10,448 nucleotides of DNA, from contig JAAYGH010000220.1 in NCBI GenBank assembly GCA_012727825.1, positions 1 through 10,448 on the forward strand. Reading direction: 5' to 3'. The notes beneath the pieces were generated by a model, which was given only the letters and a program-made list of their open reading frames with translations, searched no databases and was not told the DNA's origin. This DNA is from Trueperella sp. GTDB taxonomy: Bacteria > Actinomycetota > Actinomycetes > Actinomycetales > Actinomycetaceae. Shown here piece by piece: positions 1 to 6,695 of the stretch (position 1 is the stretch's first letter; each line of letters opens with the position of its first letter). The translations under genes and the position numbers were made by a program.

Positions 1-32
1 GGCTAAGGGGGCGAAGAGGGGCTAAGGGGGCG
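1..32. repeat. Short direct repeat, two copies of GGCTAAGGGGGCG
   Basis: The 13-base string GGCTAAGGGGGCG occurs at 1-13 and again at 20-32, a 19-base period. The second copy runs into the left arm of the hairpin at 24-63. Because the window starts at base 1, more copies may lie to the left. It lies just beyond the 3' end of the large minus-strand gene, so it is probably intergenic, but its role is unknown. Confidence 0.6.
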
Positions 33-63
33 TGGCAGGATCATCCTCCTGCCACGCCCCCTT
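24..63 (-). terminator. Perfect 17-bp hairpin after the activase-fusion gene
   Basis: Bases 24-40 and 47-63 are exact reverse complements (17 pairs, very GC-rich core) around a 6-base loop. The hairpin begins 18 bases past the TAG stop of the minus-strand gene, which is where an intrinsic terminator would lie. Only two T residues follow the stem on the minus strand, so this is not a classical U-tract terminator. GC-rich actinobacteria often use such U-poor hairpins. It is nearly symmetric and could also stop transcription entering from the left. Confidence 0.6.
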
Positions 64-81
64 GAGTGTCACCAATAACCA

Positions 82-3000
82 CTAGCCGCGTGGTGCACCG
101 ACCCGAATGCGCGGCATGCCAAGCCCAACGGGCACCGGTTCGGCGGTCTCGTCGCCGAAGCCACCCGCTCCGCTGTGTCCGCCACCGCAACCGCAGTCAC
201 CACCCGAGTTCACCTCAGATGGATCCCACTCGCTCGGGTCGCTCACCGCTAGGTCAACATCCCCGGACAAGTCGAGCGTTTCCTGACCAGCCTCATGATT
301 GATAAAAGCAGTCGAGATCATGAGCTTAATGCGGTTGAGCTGATTGACCTCGGATGCGCCCGGATCATAGTCGATCGCCACAACGTTGGCGTTGGGGTAT
401 TTCTGGCGAAGTGCGCGGAACATGCCCTTACCCACCACATGATTGGGCAGGCACGCAAACGGCTGAGCACAAATGATGTTCGGCGTGCCGTTTTCGATCA
501 TGTCCATCATGTCGGCGGTCAAATACCAGCCTTCACCAGCCTGATTGCCCAGCTGCGCGATGTCTTGAACCTTCTCGGCAAGCTCTTGAATCAACGGACC
601 AGCTTCAAACCTGCGAGAACGACCGAGCGCCTTCCGATACGGCTTCTCGTACTGCTGCAGAACCCACAGTCCCAGATTCTGCAAACGACGGCTCTTGTTC
701 GTCACCGACCCAAGAGTCTCGTACTTCCAGTCCGCCGTCACCAGCGAATTGTGGAAGAACTGAGCCAAGCTCGGCAGTTCGGCCTCGCAACCTTCACGCT
801 CAATAACACCGACGGCGTCATTGTTCGCATCAGGGTGGTACTGAACAAGGATCTCGCCCACCATACCTACACGTGGCTTACGCGGAATATCCTGCAGCGG
901 CACGGTGTCGAATTCGTGCGTAATCTGCTTGATCAGCGCATGGAATCCGATCGAACGTCCGAGAGTAGGCGAGTACCCCTTGTACTCGAAGAACTCTCGC
1001 ACAATTTGGTCCCACCGCTCATAGAGCTCCACCACGTTGCCATCGATCTGGTACGGCCTTGTCCGCAACACAACCTTTTGCAGAAGGTCTCCGAGCGTGA
1101 CCGACTGAATAGCGCGATGAAGCATCGGGATCGTGAACTCGAAGCCTGGATTGTCCTCAAGCCCTTGGGCAGACACTGCGATCACCGGCACTTGGGGGTA
1201 GCCCGCATCGCGAAGCCCCTTCCGCAACAGCCCGGCATAGTTCGTAGCACGGCACATGCCACCGGTCTGCGTGATCGCCACGGCCGTCTTATTCGGATCG
1301 GCCGTACCATTCAAGAACTCATCGAGGAGTTGCCCGATGACCACAATGGCCGGATAGCACGAGTCGTTGTTGACGAACTTCAAACCCGTTTCAATATTGT
1401 CCTTTGAGGTCTTCTCAAGCAGGCGCACATTGTATCCACCGCGGCGTAGCACCGGCATCAACAGGCGGAAGTGAATCGGGGCCATTTGCGGTACAAGGAT
1501 GGTGTAGCCCTCGTCGCGCATTTCCTTGGTAAACGGCACGGGTTCGTACATGTGGCCGGCCTTGTATTCGACCAATCCAGCCTGGCTCGGCGCAACCGCA
1601 TTTGTGCGCTTGCGCCCGTCGCCTTCGGCGTTCGCTTCCAATAACGCCGGATAGGTCAAGACTTCTTCCGACTCTTGCTGGCCCACCCGCTCATCCACGG
1701 CCGCGGCAAGTGAGCGCAAGCGAATTCGCGCCGCACCCAAATTCGAGATTTCATCAATCTTCAGCGACGTGTACACGTCACCGCGGCCTTCCAAAATCTC
1801 CTGCACCTGATCAGAGGTAATGGCATCCAAGCCGCAACCAAACGAGACCATTTGGACGAGCTGGAGATCGTCGTCGTCGCCCGCGGTTGCCGCCGCTTCA
1901 TACAGCCGTGAGTGGTACGACCACTGGTCGCGAACACGCAAGGGTCGCTCTAGTTTATTTTCGACGACGGCGTCTTCCGTCAGAACCGCAGTACCTAGGC
2001 CAACGATGAGCTCGGGAATTCCGTGGTTGACCTCAGGGTCCAAGTGGTACGGGCGGCCGGCAAGTACAACACCCTTGATGTCGTTCTCGCGGATGTACTC
2101 CATCGCTTCGCGGCCCTTATCTTTGATCTCGGCGCGGACTGCGTCCATCTCTTCCCAGCCGGCCTCGCACGCCGCACGCGCTTCGTCTTCTGATACGCCC
2201 CACTGCTCGAATGTTTCAGCGATGCGACGCGGCAAAATCTCACGGTTGGTGAGCGAAAGGAAAGGCGAAATGAAGGTGGCCTTTTCCTCGGCCAGTCGCT
2301 CCATGTTGTTGCGAATAACCTCGGGATAGGTTGCCACGATCGGGCAGTTGAAGTTGTTGTCCTGGCCCGTCGTCGTATCTTCGGAATAGGACACGCACGG
2401 GTAGAAAATCGTGGTGATGCCCTTGTCGAGCAAAGACTCAATGTGCCCGTGGGCCAGTTTGGCCGGATAGCACACGTTTTCTGACGGGATCGACTCCATG
2501 CCGTCCTCGAACAGTTCATGGTTCGAACGCCCCGAAATCATCACCCGGAACTTCAGCTTGGTCAGCACCGTGAACCAGAATGGGTAATCCTCGTACATGT
2601 TGAGCACGCGTGGAATGCCGATGTCGCCCCGGGCGGCGTCCTTTTCGCGCAGACGCCGGTAGCCAAAGATACGCTTGTACTTCCAGTCGTACATGTTGGG
2701 AATCGGGGACTTCGCGGGAACGCGTTCGAGCGACGCCCCGCGCTCGCAGCGATTACCCGATACATGGCGCTCCCCCGTGGAAAACTTCGAGATCGTCATG
2801 TTGCAGTGGTTTTGACACAGGCGGCACGTCTTGAGTTCGGTCTCAACCGTCAGTCCCTCGAGTTCATCAACCGAGAGCAACGACGACGGTCGGGCCTGAT
2901 CGACCTCGTCCGGCTTGTAGTGGCGCTTGGCGGTGAGGGCTGCGCCGAATGCGCCCATGAGTCCGGCGATGTTTGGGCGAACTACCTCTCGCCCGGTCTG

Positions 3001-4644
3001 CAATTCGAATGCGCGCAGAACCGAATCGTTAAGGAATGTTCCGCCCTGGACAACTGGGAATTGCCCGAGTTCGTCGGCATCTTTCAGTTTGATGACCTTG
3101 TAGAGCGCGTTGCGCACCACGGAGTAGGATAGGCCGGCGGAAATATCGGCCACGTCCGCGCCTTCCTTCTGGGCCTGTTTAACCGATGAATTCATGAACA
3201 CCGTACAGCGCGTACCAAGATCAACGGGCGCCGTGGATTCGGTTGCGGCCTTTGCAAAAGCGTAGACATCCGTATTCATTCCGGCGGCGAACGTTTGGAG
3301 GAACGAGCCGCAGCCAGAGGAGCATGCCTCGTTGACCGAGATCGAATCGACCACGCCGTTTTTGATCTTCAGGTATTTCATGTCTTGGCCACCGATGTCG
3401 ATGACCGAGGTAACCTCCGGCTGCAAAAATGCTGCCGCGCGGAAGTGTGCCATCGTTTCGATTTCGCCCTCGTCGACGCCGATTGCGGACTGGACGATTC
3501 CTTCGCCGTATCCTGTGGAACAGGAGCGTACGATGCGCGCAGTGGCAGGCAGATCGCTTTGTAGGCGCTTCACAATCTCAACAGCAGCCGCTACCGGATC
3601 GCCCTCGTTCGAGGCGTAGTGGGTAAACACGATGCGATCGGCGTCGTCGATCAGGACCGCCTTGATCGTCGTTGAGCCCGCGTCAATACCCAGGTAACAA
3701 TCGCCATGCGCTTCGGAGGTCGGACGTTCCTCAACCGCATTCTTCGAGTGGCGCTCATAGAAAGCGTCCCGTTCGTCGTCGTCGGCAAAAAGCGGACGCA
3801 ACCGATTGGCGCCACTACCAACCGCGTCGGCTGAGCGCAATATCGTGGCCATCTTGTCCAACTCTTTAATGTTGCCTTCGTCGGCGAGCATAGCCGCGCC
3901 AACTGCGACGTAGAGCTGAGCACGTTCGGGGGTCACATAGGACTCGACCTTGTCCAGAATTCGCTCGTAAGCCTTGCGCAATTCAGGCAGGAAGTGAAGG
4001 GGCCCGCCGAGAAGCATGACGTTTCCGCGGATCGGGCGGCCGTTGGCCAGGCCGGAAACGGTCTGGAGCGCGACCGACTGAAAGATCGATGCCGCAATAT
4101 CTTCGTGAGCAGCACCCTGGTTGAGCAGTGGCTGGACGTCCGTCTTAGCGAATACACCACAGCGGGAGGCAATTGGATAAATGGTCTCGTAGCCCTTGGC
4201 AAGCTCGTTCAGGCCGGCCGCGTCGGTATTCAGGAGCGAGGCCATCTGGTCGATAAATGCGCCAGTACCGCCCGCGCACGTGCCATTCATCCGCTGTTCG
4301 GGAGTCGGCTTGAGATAGGTGAGTTTGGCGTCCTCGCCACCGAGTTCGATGATGACGTCTGTTTCGGGGTAGGAGCGTCGAGTCGCTTCGGTTTCAGCGA
4401 TGACCTCTTGGACGAACGGGATGTCGAGCACCTCTGCTACGGCCATTCCACCCGAACCGGTCACTGCCGCGTTGACCTTAATTCCAGGATTTTCGAAAGC
4501 GATGTCATCAAGGAGTTTTGCAAGTTCGGCACGAACATCGGCGTGGTGACGCCGGTAATCCTCGAACACAATCTCCTCGCCATTGAGTAAAATTGCTTTG
4601 ACAGTGGTCGACCCAATGTCAACACCCAATCGGAAAATACTCAT
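82..4644 (-). CDS. Giant acyl-CoA dehydratase activase/reductase fusion (double BadF/BcrA ATPase, DUF2229, HgdB-like)
   Basis: The 1520-residue protein starts at ATG 4644, with GAGG about nine bases upstream on its own strand. Domain 1 (about 4-255) is a BadF/BcrA/HgdC-type ASKHA ATPase with phosphate motif DIGSTT (9-14), ELGGEDAK (100-107), NGTCAGGTG (C123) and RCGVFAKTD (C162). Domain 2 (about 316-575) repeats the fold: GIDAGSTT (319-326), DIGGQDMKYL (416-425), NEACSSGCG (C441, C445), GTRCTVF (C480). A CxxCx3C cluster (C607, C610, C614, plus C633) leads into a DUF2229-like region (about 675-1000; C725, C750, C767, C937). The last third (about 1035-1450; C1096, C1131, C1392, C1398) resembles HgdB/BcrC-type reductase subunits, and the tail (1481-1495) is rich in Gly and Cys. 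Known relatives use ATP hydrolysis to push one electron from a [4Fe-4S] activator to a dehydratase or reductase, and are cytoplasmic and oxygen-sensitive. Large one-chain fusions of this kind recur in anaerobic and facultative bacteria, but the substrate is unknown. No separate HgdA/HgdB or CoA-transferase genes adjoin it. The domain call is firm; the reaction is not known. Confidence 0.93.
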   Translation of the reverse strand: MSIFRLGVDIGSTTVKAILLNGEEIVFEDYRRHHADVRAELAKLLDDIAFENPGIKVNAAVTGSGGMAVAEVLDIPFVQEVIAETEATRRSYPETDVIIELGGEDAKLTYLKPTPEQRMNGTCAGGTGAFIDQMASLLNTDAAGLNELAKGYETIYPIASRCGVFAKTDVQPLLNQGAAHEDIAASIFQSVALQTVSGLANGRPIRGNVMLLGGPLHFLPELRKAYERILDKVESYVTPERAQLYVAVGAAMLADEGNIKELDKMATILRSADAVGSGANRLRPLFADDDERDAFYERHSKNAVEERPTSEAHGDCYLGIDAGSTTIKAVLIDDADRIVFTHYASNEGDPVAAAVEIVKRLQSDLPATARIVRSCSTGYGEGIVQSAIGVDEGEIETMAHFRAAAFLQPEVTSVIDIGGQDMKYLKIKNGVVDSISVNEACSSGCGSFLQTFAAGMNTDVYAFAKAATESTAPVDLGTRCTVFMNSSVKQAQKEGADVADISAGLSYSVVRNALYKVIKLKDADELGQFPVVQGGTFLNDSVLRAFELQTGREVVRPNIAGLMGAFGAALTAKRHYKPDEVDQARPSSLLSVDELEGLTVETELKTCRLCQNHCNMTISKFSTGERHVSGNRCERGASLERVPAKSPIPNMYDWKYKRIFGYRRLREKDAARGDIGIPRVLNMYEDYPFWFTVLTKLKFRVMISGRSNHELFEDGMESIPSENVCYPAKLAHGHIESLLDKGITTIFYPCVSYSEDTTTGQDNNFNCPIVATYPEVIRNNMERLAEEKATFISPFLSLTNREILPRRIAETFEQWGVSEDEARAACEAGWEEMDAVRAEIKDKGREAMEYIRENDIKGVVLAGRPYHLDPEVNHGIPELIVGLGTAVLTEDAVVENKLERPLRVRDQWSYHSRLYEAAATAGDDDDLQLVQMVSFGCGLDAITSDQVQEILEGRGDVYTSLKIDEISNLGAARIRLRSLAAAVDERVGQQESEEVLTYPALLEANAEGDGRKRTNAVAPSQAGLVEYKAGHMYEPVPFTKEMRDEGYTILVPQMAPIHFRLLMPVLRRGGYNVRLLEKTSKDNIETGLKFVNNDSCYPAIVVIGQLLDEFLNGTADPNKTAVAITQTGGMCRATNYAGLLRKGLRDAGYPQVPVIAVSAQGLEDNPGFEFTIPMLHRAIQSVTLGDLLQKVVLRTRPYQIDGNVVELYERWDQIVREFFEYKGYSPTLGRSIGFHALIKQITHEFDTVPLQDIPRKPRVGMVGEILVQYHPDANNDAVGVIEREGCEAELPSLAQFFHNSLVTADWKYETLGSVTNKSRRLQNLGLWVLQQYEKPYRKALGRSRRFEAGPLIQELAEKVQDIAQLGNQAGEGWYLTADMMDMIENGTPNIICAQPFACLPNHVVGKGMFRALRQKYPNANVVAIDYDPGASEVNQLNRIKLMISTAFINHEAGQETLDLSGDVDLAVSDPSEWDPSEVNSGGDCGCGGGHSGAGGFGDETAEPVPVGLGMPRIRVGAPRG

Positions 4645-4692
4645 ATCTCATTACCTCTTCGCGTAGGGAACCTACTACCCCGTACCTTTCCG

Positions 4693-4721
4693 ACCGTAAC
4701 GAGACAAAAATCCAATTTCAA
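4693..4721 (-). promoter_or_regulatory. Likely sigma-70-type promoter of the activase fusion
   Basis: On the minus strand TTGAAA (4721-4716) is followed after exactly 17 bases by TACGGT (4698-4693), a good -35 and a TANNNT-type -10. Transcription would begin near 4686, leaving a leader of about 40 bases before the ATG at 4644. The -35 box lies inside the inverted repeat at 4714-4734, which suggests control by a repressor. Confidence 0.55.
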
Positions 4722-4734
4722 TAGCAATGAAATT
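4714..4734. promoter_or_regulatory. Inverted repeat AATTTCA-N7-TGAAATT, candidate operator
   Basis: Bases 4714-4720 and 4728-4734 are perfect 7-base inverted arms with a 7-base spacer. It covers the -35 box of the minus-strand promoter. The string TGAAATTAA in its right part (4728-4736) recurs at 4812-4820, 32 bases before the TetR start codon. Position and symmetry fit an operator for the divergent TetR-family regulator, but that is inference. Confidence 0.45.
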
Positions 4735-4783
4735 AAAGAGTAGGATCGTTTGAAGCACCGAAAACATGCGGGAAATCCCATGA

Positions 4784-4793
4784 GACTTAAGTC
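4784..4793. promoter_or_regulatory. Palindrome GACTTAAGTC, second candidate operator
   Basis: This perfect 10-base palindrome lies 51 bases before the TetR ATG. A looser inverted pair, TGCGGGA (4767-4773) and TCCCGCA (4792-4798), overlaps it. Either could be a regulator site or mRNA-leader structure. I do not recognise a known operator consensus. Confidence 0.3.
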
Positions 4794-4843
4794 CCGCAGT
4801 TTCTACGGCGTTGAAATTAATCGCGTTTAGAAAGATATCCGTC

Positions 4844-5485
4844 ATGCAGGACACCAACACAAAACCAAAAGAAAATCGAGGACCTACCGGGCGCCGAGGC
4901 GAGGTGCGCCAGCGCCTGATTGACGCTGGACGGGAACTATTTTCGGACAAAGAATTTACAGCGGTCACCCTGCGAGAAATTGCCAAAAAGGCCGAGTGCG
5001 ACGCCGGGCTGATCAGCTATTATTTCGGCGGTAAGACCGGCCTGTTCCGCGAAGCAATGTCCCTCCCCCAAGACCCCATCGAGGTCATCCACGAGGCATT
5101 TGGCGACGGACGCCCCGGTGCAGGTCAACGGGTCTGCCTCGCCGTGATGAAACTCTGGGAGCAATCGACGGTTCAGTCCTACGTGAAAATCTACGGCTCA
5201 TCGATCCTCTCAAGCGACGACACCTTCGCAGTGTTCTCGGCGTGGGTCGAGAACGAAATGCTCCAGCCCATGGCCGAACAACTCCCGCTCCCCCGCGCTA
5301 TGCTCCGACTTGAGCTCGCGTTCGGGCAAGTCGTGGGCTTATGTTCAGCACGCTACATTTTCGCTCGCGAGCCCCTTGCCTCACTCCCTCGCAAGCACGT
5401 GGCAGCAATTTACGGCCCCGTCGTCGATGCCGTGATGTTCGGAAAATTACCCATTGCCAAGACCCAGGAGAACCATGCCAGCTGA
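4844..5485 (+). CDS. TetR/AcrR-family transcriptional regulator
   Basis: The 213-residue protein, from ATG 4844, has the normal TetR-family length. The N-terminal DNA-binding domain covers about residues 21-72: RQRLIDAGRELF, then the helix-turn-helix VTLREIAKKAECDAGLISYY (41-60) followed by FGGKTGLFREAM, the family's typical end of the domain. The C-terminal half is the helical ligand-binding and dimer domain, whose effector cannot be read from sequence. An upstream in-frame TTG at 4811 would add 11 residues, but those look non-native and have no ribosome site. The ATG also lacks a strong Shine-Dalgarno. The gene is divergent from the activase fusion with 199 bases between, so it is likely to control that gene and itself. 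Its 3' end overlaps the next gene by 11 bases, so the two are probably translated from one mRNA. Confidence 0.9.
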   Translation: MQDTNTKPKENRGPTGRRGEVRQRLIDAGRELFSDKEFTAVTLREIAKKAECDAGLISYYFGGKTGLFREAMSLPQDPIEVIHEAFGDGRPGAGQRVCLAVMKLWEQSTVQSYVKIYGSSILSSDDTFAVFSAWVENEMLQPMAEQLPLPRAMLRLELAFGQVVGLCSARYIFAREPLASLPRKHVAAIYGPVVDAVMFGKLPIAKTQENHAS

Positions 5486-5924
5486 ACTCGTTACCCGTGC
5501 CACACCCGAACTCGTGGAGGCGTTCAACCGGCTCATCCCGCAACTTTCCGCCACCGCGCCCGAAGCGACGCTTGGCAGCCTCGAAACATTTCTCGCACGG
5601 TATTCGACGAACCAGTTTATCTACCGGGATGAGGATACCGGCAAGATCGTAGGGCTCGCGATGCTCGTCTGCTTTGAGATTCCCACCGGCCGCCGGGGCC
5701 GGGTGGAGGACGTCATCGTCGACGAATCTGTGCGCGGGCAGGGCGCTGGACGCGCGCTGATCAACGCCGTCGTCGATCGGGCGAAAGAGCTGGGCGTCAA
5801 ATCGCTGGAGCTCCAGTCGCATCCAACCCGCATTCCGGCCAACGCGCTGTATAAGAGAACCGGGTTTTACGTGCGCGACATCAATCTCTACCGGCACGAA
5901 GACATCGGCCAGATCAAACGGTAG
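5475..5924 (+). CDS. GNAT-family N-acetyltransferase, copy 1
   Basis: The 149-residue protein starts at ATG 5475, which is preceded by AGGAG (5466-5470). An in-frame TTG at 5454 would add seven residues but is less likely. GNAT motif A is clear: VEDVIVDESVRGQGAGRAL (77-95), with the acetyl-CoA pyrophosphate loop R87-GQ-G90-A-G92. Motif B follows as ANALYKRTGF (122-131). The family transfers an acetyl group from acetyl-CoA to an amine on a protein or small molecule; the acceptor is not predictable here. The start lies inside the end of the TetR gene (11-base overlap), which suggests translational coupling and co-regulation. The next plus-strand gene encodes a close paralogue. Confidence 0.9.
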   Translation: MPAELVTRATPELVEAFNRLIPQLSATAPEATLGSLETFLARYSTNQFIYRDEDTGKIVGLAMLVCFEIPTGRRGRVEDVIVDESVRGQGAGRALINAVVDRAKELGVKSLELQSHPTRIPANALYKRTGFYVRDINLYRHEDIGQIKR

Positions 5925-6000
5925 GTGAGGGCTGTTGGAAAGCCGGGTCTCCCACACCTGACGAACCCACTGCTTCACCGTCACTGGGCACATTTCCTCG

Positions 6001-6006
6001 TAGACT
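6001..6006 (+). promoter_or_regulatory. Candidate -10 element (TAGACT) for GNAT copy 2
   Basis: TAGACT fits the TANNNT -10 pattern common in actinobacteria and lies 38 bases before the ATG at 6045. No convincing -35 is spaced 16-19 bases upstream. The same TAGACTGG string occurs before the exonuclease gene at 9371. If real, the second GNAT gene can be transcribed separately from the first, across the 120-base gap between them. Confidence 0.4.
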
Positions 6007-6044
6007 GGAGGTAGGCCGTCAGTACCCAATTCGAGAGGACCGCC

Positions 6045-6473
6045 ATGATTGAACGTGCAAGCTCCGCGTCACCTGAACTTGAGGACGCCTTCCAGCGGCT
6101 GATCCCGCAGCTATCATCGAGCTCCACACCGATGGACATCGAGGAGATCGAGGATCTTCTCTCGCAACAGTCGATCGAGTTGCTCCTGTATCGCGGCGAG
6201 GACGGCGATATCCAAGGCATGCTCACGCTCGTCATCTTCACAATCCCCACCGGTACGCGGGCATGGATTGAAGACGTGGTGGTTGACGACGCCGCACGCG
6301 GCCACGGCGCTGGCTTACAACTCGTGGATGCTGCGTTGGAGCTGGCGCACAATCTCGGGGTGAAAACCGTGGACCTGACGTCTCGGCCATCGCGTGAAGC
6401 AGCCAACCGCCTCTACCAGCGCGCCGGATTCGAAAAGCGCGACACCAACGTCTACCGCCACTCAAAGAGCTAG
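6045..6473 (+). CDS. GNAT-family N-acetyltransferase, copy 2
   Basis: The 142-residue protein starts at ATG 6045, with GAGAGGA at 6033-6039 as a good ribosome site. Motif A is IEDVVVDDAARGHGAG (75-90), with loop R85-GH-G88-A-G90. Motif B is ANRLYQRAGF (120-129). It aligns almost end to end with the GNAT just upstream: both share AF-x-RLIPQLS near the start, IPTG before motif A, LGVK, and RD-x-N-x-YRH at the end, about half of positions identical by eye. The pair therefore arose by tandem duplication. Differences cluster in residues 24-45 and in the strand after the YR-x-ED turn, the part that often shapes the acceptor site in this family, so the two may act on different substrates (inference). 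Confidence 0.9.
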   Translation: MIERASSASPELEDAFQRLIPQLSSSSTPMDIEEIEDLLSQQSIELLLYRGEDGDIQGMLTLVIFTIPTGTRAWIEDVVVDDAARGHGAGLQLVDAALELAHNLGVKTVDLTSRPSREAANRLYQRAGFEKRDTNVYRHSKS

Positions 6474-6526
6474 GCGCTAAACTTCGGCACTAAGTTCCAC
6501 CTGACACGCGTGCCAGATCAACGCTC

Positions 6527-6554
6527 GCGGGCCGACGCTACGGTGTCGGCTCGC
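6527..6554 (+). terminator. Hairpin downstream of the GNAT genes
   Basis: Arms 6527-6536 (GCGGGCCGAC) and 6545-6554 (GTCGGCTCGC) pair over ten positions, nine Watson-Crick and one G-U, with an 8-base loop. It lies 53 bases past the stop of GNAT copy 2, in a convergent intergenic region. There is no T run after it, so it would be a U-less terminator of the kind frequent in actinobacteria. Confidence 0.4.
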
Positions 6555-6557
6555 ACT

Positions 6558-6630
6558 GCAAACGCGAGGACTTCCGGTCAAATATGAGGGTTATTTCCCC
6601 TCGCGTCTGACTAGAAGCCCTCGCGTTTGC
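6558..6630 (-). repeat. Long inverted repeat in the GNAT2/fumC convergent region
   Basis: GCAAACGCGAGGACTTC (6558-6574) pairs with GAAGCCCTCGCGTTTGC (6614-6630), 16 of 17 positions; the odd pair becomes G-U in minus-strand RNA. A small inner hairpin, GAGGG (6586-6590) with CCCTC (6598-6602), sits in the 39-base loop. The structure begins 66 bases past the fumC stop and could protect or terminate the fumC mRNA. Confidence 0.5.
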
Positions 6631-6685
6631 GATAAAACGGCCACGCGTTTGCGATGAAAAGCCCACGCGGGTGCCGGATTTACCG
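6599..6685. repeat. Degenerate tandem repeats of about 20-23 bases
   Basis: Four imperfect units follow each other: from 6599 (CCTCGCGTCTGA...), 6619 (CCTCGCGTTTGCGATAAAA...), 6642 (CACGCGTTTGCGATGAAAA...) and 6664 (CACGCGGGTGCCGGATTTA...). Units 2 and 3 share GCGTTTGCGAT exactly. A further partial match, CACGCGTGCCAGAT, stands at 6505-6518, and an inverted copy of the core is at 6558-6569. There are no unique spacers, so this is not a CRISPR array. Its role is unknown. Confidence 0.5.
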
Positions 6686-6695
6686 AGCGTGCTCT

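Noticed and set aside
66..302. Small plus-strand open frame at the left edge
   Set aside because: It starts inside the hairpin flank and is antisense to the C-terminus of the large gene, with no ribosome site.
295..1407. Long plus-strand open frame (370 codons) antisense to the activase fusion
   Set aside because: It lies wholly inside the well-supported minus-strand gene. Its translation shows no family motif and has the Arg/His/Leu-rich look of an antisense shadow in GC-rich DNA, and it has no ribosome site.
2518..3132. Plus-strand open frame of 204 codons
   Set aside because: It is antisense to the DUF2229 and second ATPase regions of the large gene, with no recognisable domain.
3994..4590. 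Plus-strand open frame of 198 codons
   Set aside because: It is antisense to the first ATPase domain, whose motifs are clear on the minus strand; its own translation resembles nothing.
4811..4843. Upstream TTG start that would lengthen the TetR protein by 11 residues
   Set aside because: The extra residues do not fit the family N-terminus, and there is no Shine-Dalgarno before the TTG; ATG 4844 gives a normal length.
4675..4986. Minus-strand open frame with a hydrophobic segment in the tetR/activase intergenic region
   Set aside because: Half of it is antisense to the TetR helix-turn-helix region, and the rest covers the promoter and dyads. There is no good ribosome site and no homology that I can recognise.
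5298..6029. Minus-strand open frame of 243 codons across tetR and GNAT copy 1
   Set aside because: It is antisense to two genes with clear motifs and is Arg/Gly-rich in the manner of shadow frames.
6599..6685. CRISPR-like array
   Set aside because: The units are only 20-23 bases and degenerate, follow each other without unique spacers, and no cas gene is present.
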